Shown: piece by piece, positions 34,728 to 44,196 of the stretch
Position numbering within the stretch: position 1 is the stretch's first letter
Layout of the letters: each line of letters starts with the position of its first letter
From: 40-80 sp040394775
Lineage (GTDB): Bacteria; Bacteroidota; Bacteroidia; Flavobacteriales_D; Crocinitomicaceae
DNA length: 64,000 bases
Reading direction: 5' to 3'
Assembly (NCBI GenBank): GCA_040394775.1
Contig: JBEBRN010000004.1
Span: 8,958-72,957, forward strand
Notes under the pieces: model-generated
The model's database searches: none
Seen by the model: the letters and a program-made list of their open reading frames with translations, nothing else
Told to the model about the DNA's origin: nothing
Translations under genes and position numbers: made by a program

Positions 34728-35598
34728 GAACATTCAATATCCTGATTCAGAGTTAGTCCTAAGTGGTGAAAATACTGTTTATCACTTAGGAATAACACCG
34801 AAAGATGTCGCTAAAACCATTCTTTTAGTCGGTGATCAAGATCGTGTAGGAATGATTTCTTCGAACTTTGACTCCATTTCTCACCAATCACAGCACCGTG
34901 AGTTTGTAGTTCATACTGGAATATATCAAGGAAAAGAAGTATCTGCTATTTCAACAGGAATTGGAACCGACAATATAGATATCGTTATCAATGAGTTGGA
35001 TGCACTCTTCAATATCGATTTAATTGAACGTAAAGATAAACCGCAAACCACATCGTTGAATCTTATTCGAATCGGAACGTGTGGAATTTTGCAAGAACAT
35101 ATTCCTGTCAATAGTTTTATTCTCTCAAAATATGCTTTGGGATTAGACAATGTCGCCCTTTTTTACGACATCCATTTTTCAAAAGAAGAACTTCTACTCG
35201 AAAAACAGATGAGAGAGCACTTACAATTACCCAATACTCTTCATCCTTATTGTACAAAAGCTTCTGAATCGTTATTTTCGAAACTATCAAGTGAGCATAC
35301 ATTCGCAGGAATCACTGCTACTTCAAGTGGCTTTTATGGTCCACAAGGTAGACTTTTACGCATTCCGTTGAGTACACACAACATGAACGAAAATCTTTCT
35401 TCCTTCCAATCAGTTGATGGGTTGCAAGTCGTTAATTTCGAGATGGAAACCTCTGCGTTACTTTCACTCGGAAAAGAATTAGGACACGAGTGTTTAACGA
35501 TTTGTCTAGGCATTGCAAACCGAAAGCGGAAAGAATTCTCAAGTGATTATCAATCACACATGGAACGCTTGATAAAATACGTTTTAGACACGATTTAA
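34717..35598 (+). CDS. Nucleoside (uridine-type) phosphorylase
   Basis: A 293-aa phosphorylase of the PNP/UDP family, cleaving nucleosides with phosphate. Seen: ILLVGDQDRVGMIS, HREFVVHTGIYQGKEVSAISTGIGTDNIDIVINEL, RIGTCGILQ, CTKASESLF, GFYGPQGR, and VVNFEMETSALLSLGKELGHECLTICLGIANR with the catalytic-pocket NFEMET. There is no ATG at the N-terminus. The frame begins with TTG at 34717 inside the DUF4197 gene, and the length from there fits relatives, so a TTG start is likely. The exact nucleoside preference cannot be decided. Confidence 0.88.
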   Translation: MENKNIQYPDSELVLSGENTVYHLGITPKDVAKTILLVGDQDRVGMISSNFDSISHQSQHREFVVHTGIYQGKEVSAISTGIGTDNIDIVINELDALFNIDLIERKDKPQTTSLNLIRIGTCGILQEHIPVNSFILSKYALGLDNVALFYDIHFSKEELLLEKQMREHLQLPNTLHPYCTKASESLFSKLSSEHTFAGITATSSGFYGPQGRLLRIPLSTHNMNENLSSFQSVDGLQVVNFEMETSALLSLGKELGHECLTICLGIANRKRKEFSSDYQSHMERLIKYVLDTI

Positions 35599-35609
35599 TT
35601 TTTAATAAA

Positions 35610-36692
35610 ATGGCGGGATCAACTTTTGGAAAGCTTCTAGAACTCACCACCTTTGGAGAGTCACACGGCGAGGCAATCGGTGGAATCCTAGATGGTTTTC
35701 CCAGTAATATTGAAATTGACATAGAAGCCATCCAACACCAACTCGATCGTAGAAAACCAGGGCAATCCAAAATTACCACACAACGCAAAGAATCAGACGT
35801 AATCTCTTTTTTATCAGGAATTTTTGAGAATAAAACAACCGGCACTCCTATCGCTTTTCTGATTCCAAACAACGATGCGAAATCACAAGATTATTCGCAC
35901 CTAGAAAATAACTTTCGCCCGTCACACGCTGATTATACGTATTTCCAAAAATACGGTCATTACGATTATCGAGGTGGCGGAAGATCTAGCGCAAGAGAAA
36001 CAGCTGTTCGTGTTGCAGCAGGTGCTATTTGTCAACAATTCTTACTAAAAAAAGGTATTCAAATTAGTGCTTTTGTCGATCAAATAGGACCTATTCGTAC
36101 GATGAAAACATCTATGCGTCAAACTGAAATTGACAGTACTTTGGTTCGCTGTCCTGATTTGGAGAAAGCGCAAGAAATGGAGCAGCTTGTAACTGAAACG
36201 CGTAAAAAAGGTGATACCATTGGTGGTGCTATTAAATGTATAGTTACAGGAATTCCAGCTGGATTAGGCGAACCCGTTTTTGATAAATTAAATGCCGTTT
36301 TAGCACATGCGATTTGTTCCATCAATGCTGTAAAAGGTTTTGAAATCGGCAGTGGATTTGATGCTATAGAACTATTTGGTTCCCAACACAACGACTTATT
36401 TAATACAGACGGAACAACAAAAACCAATAATAGTGGTGGCATACAAGGAGGGATTTCTAACGGAATGCCTATTGTTTTTAGAACTGCATTCAAACCTGTT
36501 GCCACTATTCTACAAAAACAAACCTCTATTTCAAAAGATGGAGAAGAAGTGATTTTAGAAGGAAAAGGAAGACATGATCCGTGTGTCGTTCCTCGTGCCG
36601 TACCGATTATTGAAGCGATGACAGCTTTAGTGATGATGGATTTTTACTTACAACACAACGCATACGAGGGGATTGGAGAATTGAAAAAATAG
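35610..36692 (+). CDS. aroC: Chorismate synthase
   Basis: Last enzyme of the shikimate pathway, forming chorismate from EPSP with reduced flavin. 360 aa with the family signatures GESHGEAIGGILDGFP (N-terminal), RPSHADYTYFQKYGHYDYRGGGRSSARETA and GKGRHDPCVVPRAVPIIEAMTALVMMD. It starts 11 nt after the nucleoside phosphorylase and is followed 6 nt later by the M28 peptidase gene, so these genes probably share a transcript. Confidence 0.97.
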   Translation: MAGSTFGKLLELTTFGESHGEAIGGILDGFPSNIEIDIEAIQHQLDRRKPGQSKITTQRKESDVISFLSGIFENKTTGTPIAFLIPNNDAKSQDYSHLENNFRPSHADYTYFQKYGHYDYRGGGRSSARETAVRVAAGAICQQFLLKKGIQISAFVDQIGPIRTMKTSMRQTEIDSTLVRCPDLEKAQEMEQLVTETRKKGDTIGGAIKCIVTGIPAGLGEPVFDKLNAVLAHAICSINAVKGFEIGSGFDAIELFGSQHNDLFNTDGTTKTNNSGGIQGGISNGMPIVFRTAFKPVATILQKQTSISKDGEEVILEGKGRHDPCVVPRAVPIIEAMTALVMMDFYLQHNAYEGIGELKK

Positions 36693-36698
36693 ATTAAA

Positions 36699-38093
36699 AT
36701 GAAAAATGTCGTTACCTTACTTTTACTAGCTGGATTTTCCTATTCTGGAATCGCTCAAAAAATAAACGTCAAAGAAGATAGTATCATGCTGAGCAAGATC
36801 TATTCTGAAAGTCTCACCAATGGATATGCGTATGATGATTTAAGAATCTTATGCAAAGATGTTGGCTCACGATTATCGGGTTCTTTAGGTGCTGAAATGG
36901 CAGTTAAATGGGGATATCAAACATTAAAAAGTTATGACTTCGACACTGTTTATCTACAAGAAGTAATGGTTCCTCATTGGGTAAGAGGAAATAAAGAAAA
37001 GGCATATCTAACAGAAGAAAATGGAAAAATTCATCCACTAAATCTATTGGCATTAGGCGGTTCTGTTGGTACAAATGGGATCATCTCTGGAGAAGTTATA
37101 CTCTTTAAAACATTGGATGATCTTCGAAATGCCGATAAAAATGTTGTTGCTGGAAAAATTGTTTTTGTAGCCCAACCGATGGATCAACATTTTCCGGCTG
37201 CTTTTAACGCCTATGGAAATGGATTCGAAGTTCGTGGTTCAAGTGCTTCAATTGCTGCTGAAAAAGGAGCAAAAGCGGTTTTGATTCGTTCGCTTAGTTT
37301 GAGTGAAAATGACTTTCCGAATACCGGCGTGATGAACTACAAAGAAGGAATTGACAAAATTCCGGCAGCAGCTTTATCCACGAACGATGCAACCGCACTA
37401 GAAAAACTAATCGGATCTTCCAGTCAACAGTTGATGGTTTATTTGGAAATGGATTGCCGCATGTTGCCTGAAATTAAATCGTACAATGTCATCGGTGAAA
37501 TAACAGGTGCCAAATATCCGAAAAGCATCATTACTGTTGGTGGTCATTTAGATTCATGGGATGTTTCTGAAAGTGCGCACGACGATGGTGCTGGAATTGT
37601 TCATAGCATGGAATCTGTGCGGTTATTAACGGCCTTAAATTACAAACCGCAACACACTATTCGTGTCGTGTTTTTCATGAATGAAGAAAATGGTAACAGA
37701 GGTGGAAAAGCGTATGCTAACATTGCCAAAGAGAAAAATGAAAACCATATTTTTGCCATTGAAAGTGACGAAGGAGGTTTTACACCAAGAGGTTTTGACT
37801 TTGATGGTTCGGATAAAAAATATACGTTCATCCGTCAATTCTTACCCTTATTTCAACCTTATTTTATTCATCAATTGGACAAAGGCTATTCTGGTGTTGA
37901 CATCACTCCATTGAAATCTCAGTTCAGTAATGTTGGTTTATTTGGATTAGTTCCTGACAGTCAGCGTTATTTTGACATTCATCACAACGCCAACGATGTT
38001 TTTGAAAATGTCAACAAACGCGAATTGCAAATGGGAGCTGCATCCATTTCCGCTTTGATTTATTTATTGGATAAGTATTGGGGAGAGGAATAG
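36699..38093 (+). CDS. Secreted M28 family zinc peptidase (carboxypeptidase Q-like)
   Basis: 464 aa with signal peptide (MKNVVTLLLLAGFSYSGIAQ). It has a PA-domain insertion (about 115-240) and the M28 catalytic domain with zinc ligands His283/Asp285 (GGHLDSWD), Asp295/Asp296 (HDDGAG) and the catalytic Glu329/Glu330 (MNEENG), then ESDEGGF and a C-terminal HHNANDVFENV ligand block. Likely a periplasmic or outer-membrane aminopeptidase or dipeptidase. It is the last gene of the aroC transcription unit; a small hairpin and an IS element follow. Confidence 0.92.
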   Translation: MKNVVTLLLLAGFSYSGIAQKINVKEDSIMLSKIYSESLTNGYAYDDLRILCKDVGSRLSGSLGAEMAVKWGYQTLKSYDFDTVYLQEVMVPHWVRGNKEKAYLTEENGKIHPLNLLALGGSVGTNGIISGEVILFKTLDDLRNADKNVVAGKIVFVAQPMDQHFPAAFNAYGNGFEVRGSSASIAAEKGAKAVLIRSLSLSENDFPNTGVMNYKEGIDKIPAAALSTNDATALEKLIGSSSQQLMVYLEMDCRMLPEIKSYNVIGEITGAKYPKSIITVGGHLDSWDVSESAHDDGAGIVHSMESVRLLTALNYKPQHTIRVVFFMNEENGNRGGKAYANIAKEKNENHIFAIESDEGGFTPRGFDFDGSDKKYTFIRQFLPLFQPYFIHQLDKGYSGVDITPLKSQFSNVGLFGLVPDSQRYFDIHHNANDVFENVNKRELQMGAASISALIYLLDKYWGEE

Positions 38094-38172
38094 AGACGGT
38101 GTGAGTGAGAGTGAGATTAAAGTTGATACGAAAGCACCTCCCCCTTTGTCCCTGCACTACCGCTTGGTCTTC

Positions 38173-38188
38173 AAAAGCAATGCTTTTT
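38173..38188 (+). terminator. Short hairpin terminator before the IS element
   Basis: AAAAGC (38173-38178), 3-nt loop, GCTTTT with T run (38182-38188). It lies in a C-rich 100-nt stretch between the M28 gene and the IS left end. Confidence 0.5.
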
Positions 38189-38191
38189 CTT

Positions 38192-39729
38192 CCCTCCGAA
38201 GGCTAATCTTTATACACATCTGCCCGTATGTGATTAAGTAGTTAACTGATTGAAATTCAACCAATTAGTATTGTTTTATAGTTTAAAATTCCGTATTTTT
38301 ACAGATGAAAAACATCTGTTGTCCAGTTATTTACACTGAAAAAATAAGAGATATTAGAATTCAAAAAAGAATCGGATTTTCTATGAGCAAAATGTTAACT
38401 TTAGGCAGTTCGATAATTAATCGCTTGTCGAGTTTGCACGCAGAAAAAATTGGATTTTATAGAATGCTTTCAAATACAAGATTCTCACACGACGACCTTT
38501 TAGGAGGTTCATTCAAACTTTGTGTTTCTAATATAGATACAGAACATGTTTTGGCCATTCAGGATACTACGGAGTTTAATTATAGCGGTTTAAAGACTAA
38601 GTTAGGACCTGATGATCCTGACGTTGGACCAACTGGTTCGTCTAAGGTTACTGGGTTTTTCTGCCATCCTATGCTTGTAATTAATCCTGTTTCAAATTCA
38701 CTAATTGGTTTTTCATCGGTCCAGATTTATAATCGAACTTGGGAACAACCAGGTAAAAAAGAACGAAAATACGCACAGTTAAATATTGAAGAAAAAGAAT
38801 CCTATCGATGGATCAAATCATCTCTTGAGACAAAAGAATTACTATCTGAAAACATTAAGGTTACTATTATTGGTGATCGTGAAAATGATATTTACGAAGA
38901 CTTTGATAGAGTTCCAGACGGAAGGACTAATCTCCTAATTCGTTCTCGATGCGATAGAAATATCGTTGGTGAATATAAAAAGTTGTACAACTTACTTGAA
39001 AACACGAATGTGACAGGAAGTATTGAAGTTGAAATCACTGGACAAAAGAATCGAAAAAAACGAACAGCTCAAATAGATATCAAATTTACAAAAGCAAAAA
39101 TCTGCGCACCATCCAATGTAAAAGCTACTCAAAAAGATATTGAAATTTATGTGGTTGAAGCCACTGAAAACACTTCAACAATCCCGACGGGTGAAGCAGG
39201 TATTTCTTGGAAGTTGCTAACAACACATAAAATTGAGAATTTAGATCAGGCAGTTGAATGTATCAATTGGTATAAGAAACGTTGGTTAATCGAAGAACTT
39301 TTTAGAGTTATTAAAACAAAAGGATTTGAAATCGAGTCAAGTCAACTTGGAGATGGTTTTAAACTCAAAAAACTACTTGCAATGACATTAGAAGTTGCGC
39401 TACAAGTAATGCGCTTAAAACTAGCATTGGATGATGAAAATCAAAAACAAGACGATCAGTTTAATGCGAAAGAAATCAGGTTCTTAGCCAAAGTGAATGG
39501 AAAAATAGAAGGTGAAACTCAAAAGCAAAAGAATCCATACAATGAGAACTCATTAGCTTGGGTAACTTGGATAATAGCTCGTATTGTGGTTGGACAGGCT
39601 ACAAGTCACAAGCCCCACCAGGCTATTTAACAATAAAAAATGGCTTGGATAGATATCACCAACAATATGAAGGTTACTTGATGTTTTCTGATGATTAGGA
39701 CTTATGTATAAAGATTAGCCTTTGGAGGG
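38192..39729 (+). mobile_element. IS4-family insertion sequence, about 1.54 kb
   Basis: Terminal inverted repeats are CCCTCCRAAGGCTAATC plus TTTATACAYA: the left end is 38192-38218, the right end (reverse complement) 39703-39729, with two visible mismatches over 27 nt. One transposase gene lies inside. No clear target duplication is seen next to these ends. The outer flanks are C-rich on the left and G-rich on the right (GGAGGGGGCAGGGGGAGGG at about 39724-39742), so the true ends may lie a few bases further out. Confidence 0.85.
38305..39630 (+). CDS. IS4-family transposase (DDE, Tn5-like)
   Basis: A 441-aa protein. DDE residues are Asp87 (IQDTTEFNY), Asp191 (IGDRENDIYEDF) and Glu330 in the YREK signature Tyr323-Arg326-Glu330-Lys337 (WYKKRWLIEELFRVIKTKG). 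It also has the Tn5-type helix-turn N-terminus (SSIINRLSSLHAEKIGFYRMLSNTRFS). It is intact with no frameshift, so the element may still be active. It moves the IS by cut-and-paste. Confidence 0.93.
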   Translation: MKNICCPVIYTEKIRDIRIQKRIGFSMSKMLTLGSSIINRLSSLHAEKIGFYRMLSNTRFSHDDLLGGSFKLCVSNIDTEHVLAIQDTTEFNYSGLKTKLGPDDPDVGPTGSSKVTGFFCHPMLVINPVSNSLIGFSSVQIYNRTWEQPGKKERKYAQLNIEEKESYRWIKSSLETKELLSENIKVTIIGDRENDIYEDFDRVPDGRTNLLIRSRCDRNIVGEYKKLYNLLENTNVTGSIEVEITGQKNRKKRTAQIDIKFTKAKICAPSNVKATQKDIEIYVVEATENTSTIPTGEAGISWKLLTTHKIENLDQAVECINWYKKRWLIEELFRVIKTKGFEIESSQLGDGFKLKKLLAMTLEVALQVMRLKLALDDENQKQDDQFNAKEIRFLAKVNGKIEGETQKQKNPYNENSLAWVTWIIARIVVGQATSHKPHQAI

Positions 39730-39828
39730 GGCAGGGGGAGGGAAAATATAAAATGGCATTTGAATAATATCTTATTATAGATAACTCAGCGTGAGAATGA
39801 AAGACGATAGTATATTAAATGCATGCGT

Positions 39829-40170
39829 TTAATTTCCCCCTTTCAATTTCACTTTATAACCTTCTTTTTCTAAAAGTTCAGCTATTTTAGTCTTGAAATT
39901 TCCTTGAACGAGAATGATTCCGTCTTTTGCAGTTCCGCCAACACCACATTTCTGCTTCAATAGTTTTCCTAAAGTGGCTAAATCATCTGCTGTTCCGACA
40001 AATCCTTCCACTAATGTAGCTTCTTTTCCTGCACGCTGCTTTCGGTCGATGGAAACATATAATTTTTGATCGCCATTCGATAAGGTATCTTGTTCTTTTT
40101 CTTCGTCGTATTCAAACTGATAACTTGGATTCGTTGAATACACCACGTTTTTTGCATTTTTCTTTGCCAT
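39829..40170 (-). CDS. SUI1/YciH-family translation initiation factor
   Basis: A 113-aa bacterial homologue of eIF1: C-terminal SUI1 domain with RKQRAGKEATLVEGFVGTADDLATLGKLLKQKCGVGGTAKDGIILVQGNFKTKIAELLEKEGYKVK, including the GVGGT and VQG motifs. It starts by sharing one base with the stop of the GDPD gene (TAATG), so it is co-translated with it. Confidence 0.93.
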   Translation of the reverse strand: MAKKNAKNVVYSTNPSYQFEYDEEKEQDTLSNGDQKLYVSIDRKQRAGKEATLVEGFVGTADDLATLGKLLKQKCGVGGTAKDGIILVQGNFKTKIAELLEKEGYKVKLKGGN

Positions 40171-40958
40171 TAAAATTCTATTACACTATTTAATAAATCA
40201 TCTACTAAAATATAATCCGGTTGTTTCTTCAATTCTTTTTTTAGACGAGCAATCGAACGAACTTCATAAAGATAAACCTTATAATTTTTATCTTGTAAGA
40301 AACGTATTTCTTCTTTTGTGACTTTAGAAGCTTCAAACATAAATCCAGTAACCTCTTCCTTATCGAGAGCGGAAGTAACTTGACTTATATTATCTATTTT
40401 TAAGATCAAAGGAAAGCCTAAATCTTTTAAATATGCGTATAATTCCATCGTGCTTATATTAACCACAACATTCTCAGGCAATGGTCCTAATTTCTCAAAA
40501 CATTTTTTAATCAATCCATAATCTATATCCGATTGTTGACATTGACTATAGTTTTTTCCATCTAAAATAATATGCTTATTAGAGTTTAACAATAATACAT
40601 CTTTTAATTTAACAAGCTTTTCTTGGTGGAGTGTTTTATTGTGTAATCCCGACAAGTATTCATCCGTGGCATTTCTTACACATCCTTGACCATTCGTTCT
40701 ATCACTCAGTTCAGAATCGTGAAATAACCACAAAGTAGAGTCAGCAGAAATACTTATATCTATCTCAACACCATAACAATTATCTAAGCTCAATGCGTAC
40801 TTTATTCCTTCCATTGAATTATCTACAAATAGACCGTTCCACTGCGTCATTCCACTCCCAGCATGTCCAATGATTTTTGTTTGAATAGACGATTTCTCTT
40901 TGCTACAGCTAGCAACAATCAAAGTAATAAAAAACAAAATAATAACTCTAAAATGCAT
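40170..40958 (-). CDS. Glycerophosphodiester phosphodiesterase-like lipoprotein
   Basis: 262 aa from the ATG at 40956-40958 (MHFRVIILFFITLIVASC); a GTG 9 nt upstream is an alternative. The lipobox VASC makes it a lipoprotein. A GDPD-type TIM barrel shows GHAG (HxG variant), YGVEIDI, WLFHDSEL, and later strands (HIILDG, VYLYEVRS, DYILVDDLL). The canonical first HRG motif is GHAGSG, so activity on glycerophosphodiesters is likely but not certain. It overlaps the upstream gene by 11 nt and the SUI1 gene by 1 nt: a tight three-gene operon. Confidence 0.85.
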   Translation of the reverse strand: MHFRVIILFFITLIVASCSKEKSSIQTKIIGHAGSGMTQWNGLFVDNSMEGIKYALSLDNCYGVEIDISISADSTLWLFHDSELSDRTNGQGCVRNATDEYLSGLHNKTLHQEKLVKLKDVLLLNSNKHIILDGKNYSQCQQSDIDYGLIKKCFEKLGPLPENVVVNISTMELYAYLKDLGFPLILKIDNISQVTSALDKEEVTGFMFEASKVTKEEIRFLQDKNYKVYLYEVRSIARLKKELKKQPDYILVDDLLNSVIEF

Positions 40959-41442
40959 ATAGCACACCTATTGTAAATTGATAACCAAGATTTAATTTCC
41001 GAACAGAATAAGCTGGCTTAGGGCTTATCAGCTCACTATACAAACCTCCTAAAATACTATTTCTAAACCGAATCTTATTTCCAATCTCATACGAAAAACC
41101 TATATATTCTTCCAAAACATGAAGTCGTTGATGAGTTGTCTTTCCCAATCTCATAGTGCTATAACTAAACGTATTGGTGGCGAATAATTGGACTAAATCG
41201 TGATTTAAAAACCTATAATCGTAATTAACTGAGATTTGAGGGAAATAGTGATTTTGAACAAATGCTCGTTGAATACCAAAACCATATATCAATCCTACTT
41301 GGTGATTTTCCTTTTGAAAGGAACCATTGACATTCAGGAAAAGATCTCGTGGTTTAAATTCGGTAGAAATACCCACTTTAAATGTTTGTGAAAAAACCTG
41401 TGTAAAACAAAAGAATGAAATAAGAAATAAAAGAGACTTCAA
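40948..41442 (-). CDS. Hypothetical exported beta-rich protein
   Basis: 164 aa if started at the TTG 41440-41442, giving the signal peptide MKSLLFLISFFCFTQVFSQ; another TTG is at 41454 and there is no ATG. The mature part alternates aromatic and polar residues (YGFGIQRAFVQNHYFPQISVNYDYRF, FSYEIGNKIRFRNSILGGLY, LNLGYQFTIGVLYAF) and ends in an aromatic residue (F), like small outer-membrane beta-barrels. No family is recognised. First gene of the operon with the GDPD and SUI1 genes. Confidence 0.65.
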   Translation of the reverse strand: MKSLLFLISFFCFTQVFSQTFKVGISTEFKPRDLFLNVNGSFQKENHQVGLIYGFGIQRAFVQNHYFPQISVNYDYRFLNHDLVQLFATNTFSYSTMRLGKTTHQRLHVLEEYIGFSYEIGNKIRFRNSILGGLYSELISPKPAYSVRKLNLGYQFTIGVLYAF

Positions 41443-41532
41443 AACATATAACAAATTTATAGAACAAAAGTAGTATTGCTTTTGGGCTGTTTTGACAAAT
41501 TTAATTACATTTATGTTTCAAAAAAAATAAAC

Positions 41533-43131
41533 ATGAAAGTTTTACAACAAACGATATTAATTACACTCCTACTTTTTACAAGCTTCCATTCATTCTCACA
41601 AAAAGGAAAAGATGATAACCTAAGACGATTTAACCAAGTTGCTAGTTACATTGATGCAGCTTATGTGGAAGATGTCGATTATGAAAAGATTGTCAACAAA
41701 GCAATCGAAGCGATGATTGGTGAACTTGACCCGCACTCTGCCTTTATTCCCAAAGAAGAAGTAGCCGCAGCTGACGAAAAAATCAGAGGTGATTTTGTTG
41801 GAATTGGTGTTCGTTTTCAAGTAATGAAAGATACGATGAATGTTTCGTCCGTTATTTCTGGTGGTCCCTCAGAAAAAGTAGGGTTACAGGATAACGACCG
41901 TATTGTTTTTGTCGATGATGAGCCTATAGCAGGTGTTAAAATGTCGACTTATGAGATACGTAAACGTTTGATGGGAGAATTAGGCACCAAAGTTAAGGTG
42001 ACGGTTTTTAGAGGAAAAGGAAATAAACGTATCGATTTCAATATTACACGAGGTAAAATCAGAATAAATTCGGTCGATTGTGCATACATGATTGACAATA
42101 CCATTGGATATATTCGACTAAATGCTTTTTCTCGTTCTACAACGGAGGAAATTGATTCCAGTATAACCTTACTAAAGAATCAAGGTATGAAGCAATTGGT
42201 ACTCGATTTACAGAACAATTCTGGTGGATTGATGTATGCGGCACGTGATCTAGCGGATAACTTCATTTCAGGAAATAGACTAATTGTATATTCTCAAGGA
42301 AAAAGACAACCACGAATGGACCTAAATGGAGGGCTGAAAAATCAATTTGAAAAAGGTGAATTAGTTGTATTGATAAACGAATTTTCGGCTTCAGCAAGTG
42401 AAATTGTGGCAGGAGCTATCCAAGATTGGGATCGAGGACTTATCGTTGGAAGACGTTCATTTGGAAAAGGGTTGGTGCAACGTCCAATTCCATTAATTGA
42501 CGGTGCTGAATTGCGTTTAACCATTGCGAAATATTATACACCTTCGGGAAGAAACATTCAAAAACCATATGAAGGCGTTGATGATTATGAAATGGATTAT
42601 TTGAAACGCATGAAGCATGGTGAGATGGTCACTAAAGATTCGATTCACTTTCCTGATTCATTAAAGTACAAAACTTTAATTAAGAAACGGGATGTATACG
42701 GCGGTGGCGGTATTATGCCAGATGTTTTTGTACCAATGGACACAACATCTTTAACCCCTTATTTCAATAGTTTATTCAGAGGCGGTCACTTTAATGCCTT
42801 CACCTTTGAATATTCAAAAGAAAACAAAGCAAAATTGTTAGAGCAATATCCGACAATCGCAGCATTTAAAAGTGGCTTTAAAGTCGACGAGCAACTTCGT
42901 ACTGCTTTTACCGATTATGCATTCAAGGAAGATTCAACACTTGTATATAATGCTGAAGAATACGAAAAGAATAAAAATTATATCGAAATACGTTTAAGAG
43001 GATTGATTGCTTCTGACTTATATGGTTTTGAAAGTTCATTTGAAATTTTAAATGAACTGAACCAATCATTGCAAGAAGCGATTCGTATTTTAAGAAACAA
43101 CGAATATTCAAAATTCAAACTCGATAAATAA
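41533..43131 (+). CDS. S41 family C-terminal processing peptidase with PDZ domain
   Basis: 532 aa from the ATG at 41533 (MKVLQQTILITLLLFTSFHSFSQ signal peptide); a 19-residue extension upstream is not needed. It has an N-terminal helical part, a PDZ domain (about 85-165, GVRFQVMKDTMNVSSVISGGPSEKVGLQDNDRIVFVDDEP) and the S41 domain with the catalytic serine in NEFSASASE (285-289) and Lys312 in RSFGKGLVQ. A C-terminal helical tail follows. Likely a periplasmic tail-specific protease. It overlaps the DUF1573 gene by one base (TAATG). Confidence 0.94.
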   Translation: MKVLQQTILITLLLFTSFHSFSQKGKDDNLRRFNQVASYIDAAYVEDVDYEKIVNKAIEAMIGELDPHSAFIPKEEVAAADEKIRGDFVGIGVRFQVMKDTMNVSSVISGGPSEKVGLQDNDRIVFVDDEPIAGVKMSTYEIRKRLMGELGTKVKVTVFRGKGNKRIDFNITRGKIRINSVDCAYMIDNTIGYIRLNAFSRSTTEEIDSSITLLKNQGMKQLVLDLQNNSGGLMYAARDLADNFISGNRLIVYSQGKRQPRMDLNGGLKNQFEKGELVVLINEFSASASEIVAGAIQDWDRGLIVGRRSFGKGLVQRPIPLIDGAELRLTIAKYYTPSGRNIQKPYEGVDDYEMDYLKRMKHGEMVTKDSIHFPDSLKYKTLIKKRDVYGGGGIMPDVFVPMDTTSLTPYFNSLFRGGHFNAFTFEYSKENKAKLLEQYPTIAAFKSGFKVDEQLRTAFTDYAFKEDSTLVYNAEEYEKNKNYIEIRLRGLIASDLYGFESSFEILNELNQSLQEAIRILRNNEYSKFKLDK

Positions 43132-43625
43132 TGAAATATATTGCTTTATTAATAGGAATGATAGGGCTCATAAGCTGTTCAACAAAAGAACCAGAAAGTA
43201 ATTCAGATGTTTCACCTTTTGCAGCGGGCGGTAAATACGAACAAGAGCTATCAAAAGAATTAGAGACTTTTCAAAAGGAAGAAGAAGCGACTCGTAAAGC
43301 CAACGAAGACAAACTGACTGATATTGAATTTGAAGAGAAGGACTTTGATTTTGGAAGAATCAGAGTTGAATCTCAAAACGAACACTTTTTCGTAATCAAA
43401 AATACAGGGAAAAAACCGCTCATTATTGAGAATGTTCAAGCGAGTTGCGGTTGCACAACACCAATAAAACCCGAAAAACCGATTCCACCAGGACAAAAAG
43501 ATTCTATAAAAGTGCAGTTTTCCCCTTTTCAAGGAATGTCAGGTTTAATAGAAAAAACGGTAACAGTTAAAACAAATACGTTTATTCCTGTCAATCAATT
43601 ATTCATCCTAGCAACGGTAGAATAG
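43131..43625 (+). CDS. DUF1573 lipoprotein
   Basis: A 164-aa protein. The signal peptide ends in LISC, a lipobox. The Ig-like DUF1573 domain (about 70-160) has the FDFGRIRVESQNEHFFVIKNTGKKPLIIENVQASCGCTTPIKPEKPIPPGQKDSIKVQF hallmark with the double cysteine SCGCT. These proteins are periplasmic with no firm function. It is coupled to the S41 protease gene. Confidence 0.92.
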   Translation: MKYIALLIGMIGLISCSTKEPESNSDVSPFAAGGKYEQELSKELETFQKEEEATRKANEDKLTDIEFEEKDFDFGRIRVESQNEHFFVIKNTGKKPLIIENVQASCGCTTPIKPEKPIPPGQKDSIKVQFSPFQGMSGLIEKTVTVKTNTFIPVNQLFILATVE

Positions 43626-43626
43626 C

Positions 43627-44181
43627 TTAAATTTTTCGATCTGGATTCTTTGTCACAAATTGTTTCCATGAAGTAACAGATGACTTATTAATCTCTCCAA
43701 TTCCTTTGGAAAAGAAATGACAAACAGCAACTGCCAAACCATCGGTTGCATCGAGGTATTTGGGCATTTCGGTAAAATTCAACAACTTCTGTAACATGAT
43801 TGCTACTTGTTCCTTGGAGGCGTTTCCGTTTCCTACAATCGCTTGTTTGATGCGCCTTGGTGTGTATTCCTCGTAAGGTACAGATTGTGCCAAAGCAGCT
43901 GCAATAGCAACACCTTGTGCTCTTCCTAACTTTAACATAGATTGCACGTTTTTTCCAAAAAAAGGTGCTTCGATTGCTAATTCATCTGGATGATATTCAG
44001 CCACCAATTGAGCAACACGGTCGTAAATACGTTTTAATTTATCTGGATGGTTGTCAATCTTCCCTAATTGTAAAATTCCGAAATTAATTAATTCCATTTT
44101 TTTACCCTTAATTTGAATTAATCCATAACCCATTACGTTTGTACCGGGATCAATTCCAAGAATTATTTTATCTTCGAGCAT
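43627..44181 (-). CDS. ruvC: Crossover junction endodeoxyribonuclease RuvC
   Basis: Holliday-junction resolvase. 184 aa with the acidic catalytic residues Asp11 (ILGIDPGTNVMGYG), Glu71 (LAIEAPFFGKNVQS), Asp144 and Asp147 (YLDATDGLAVAVCH). ATG at 44179-44181. It converges on the DUF1573 gene with one base between the stops, and diverges from the next gene by 15 nt. Confidence 0.97.
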   Translation of the reverse strand: MLEDKIILGIDPGTNVMGYGLIQIKGKKMELINFGILQLGKIDNHPDKLKRIYDRVAQLVAEYHPDELAIEAPFFGKNVQSMLKLGRAQGVAIAAALAQSVPYEEYTPRRIKQAIVGNGNASKEQVAIMLQKLLNFTEMPKYLDATDGLAVAVCHFFSKGIGEINKSSVTSWKQFVTKNPDRKI

Positions 44182-44196
44182 TCTTTTTAAAGTTCA

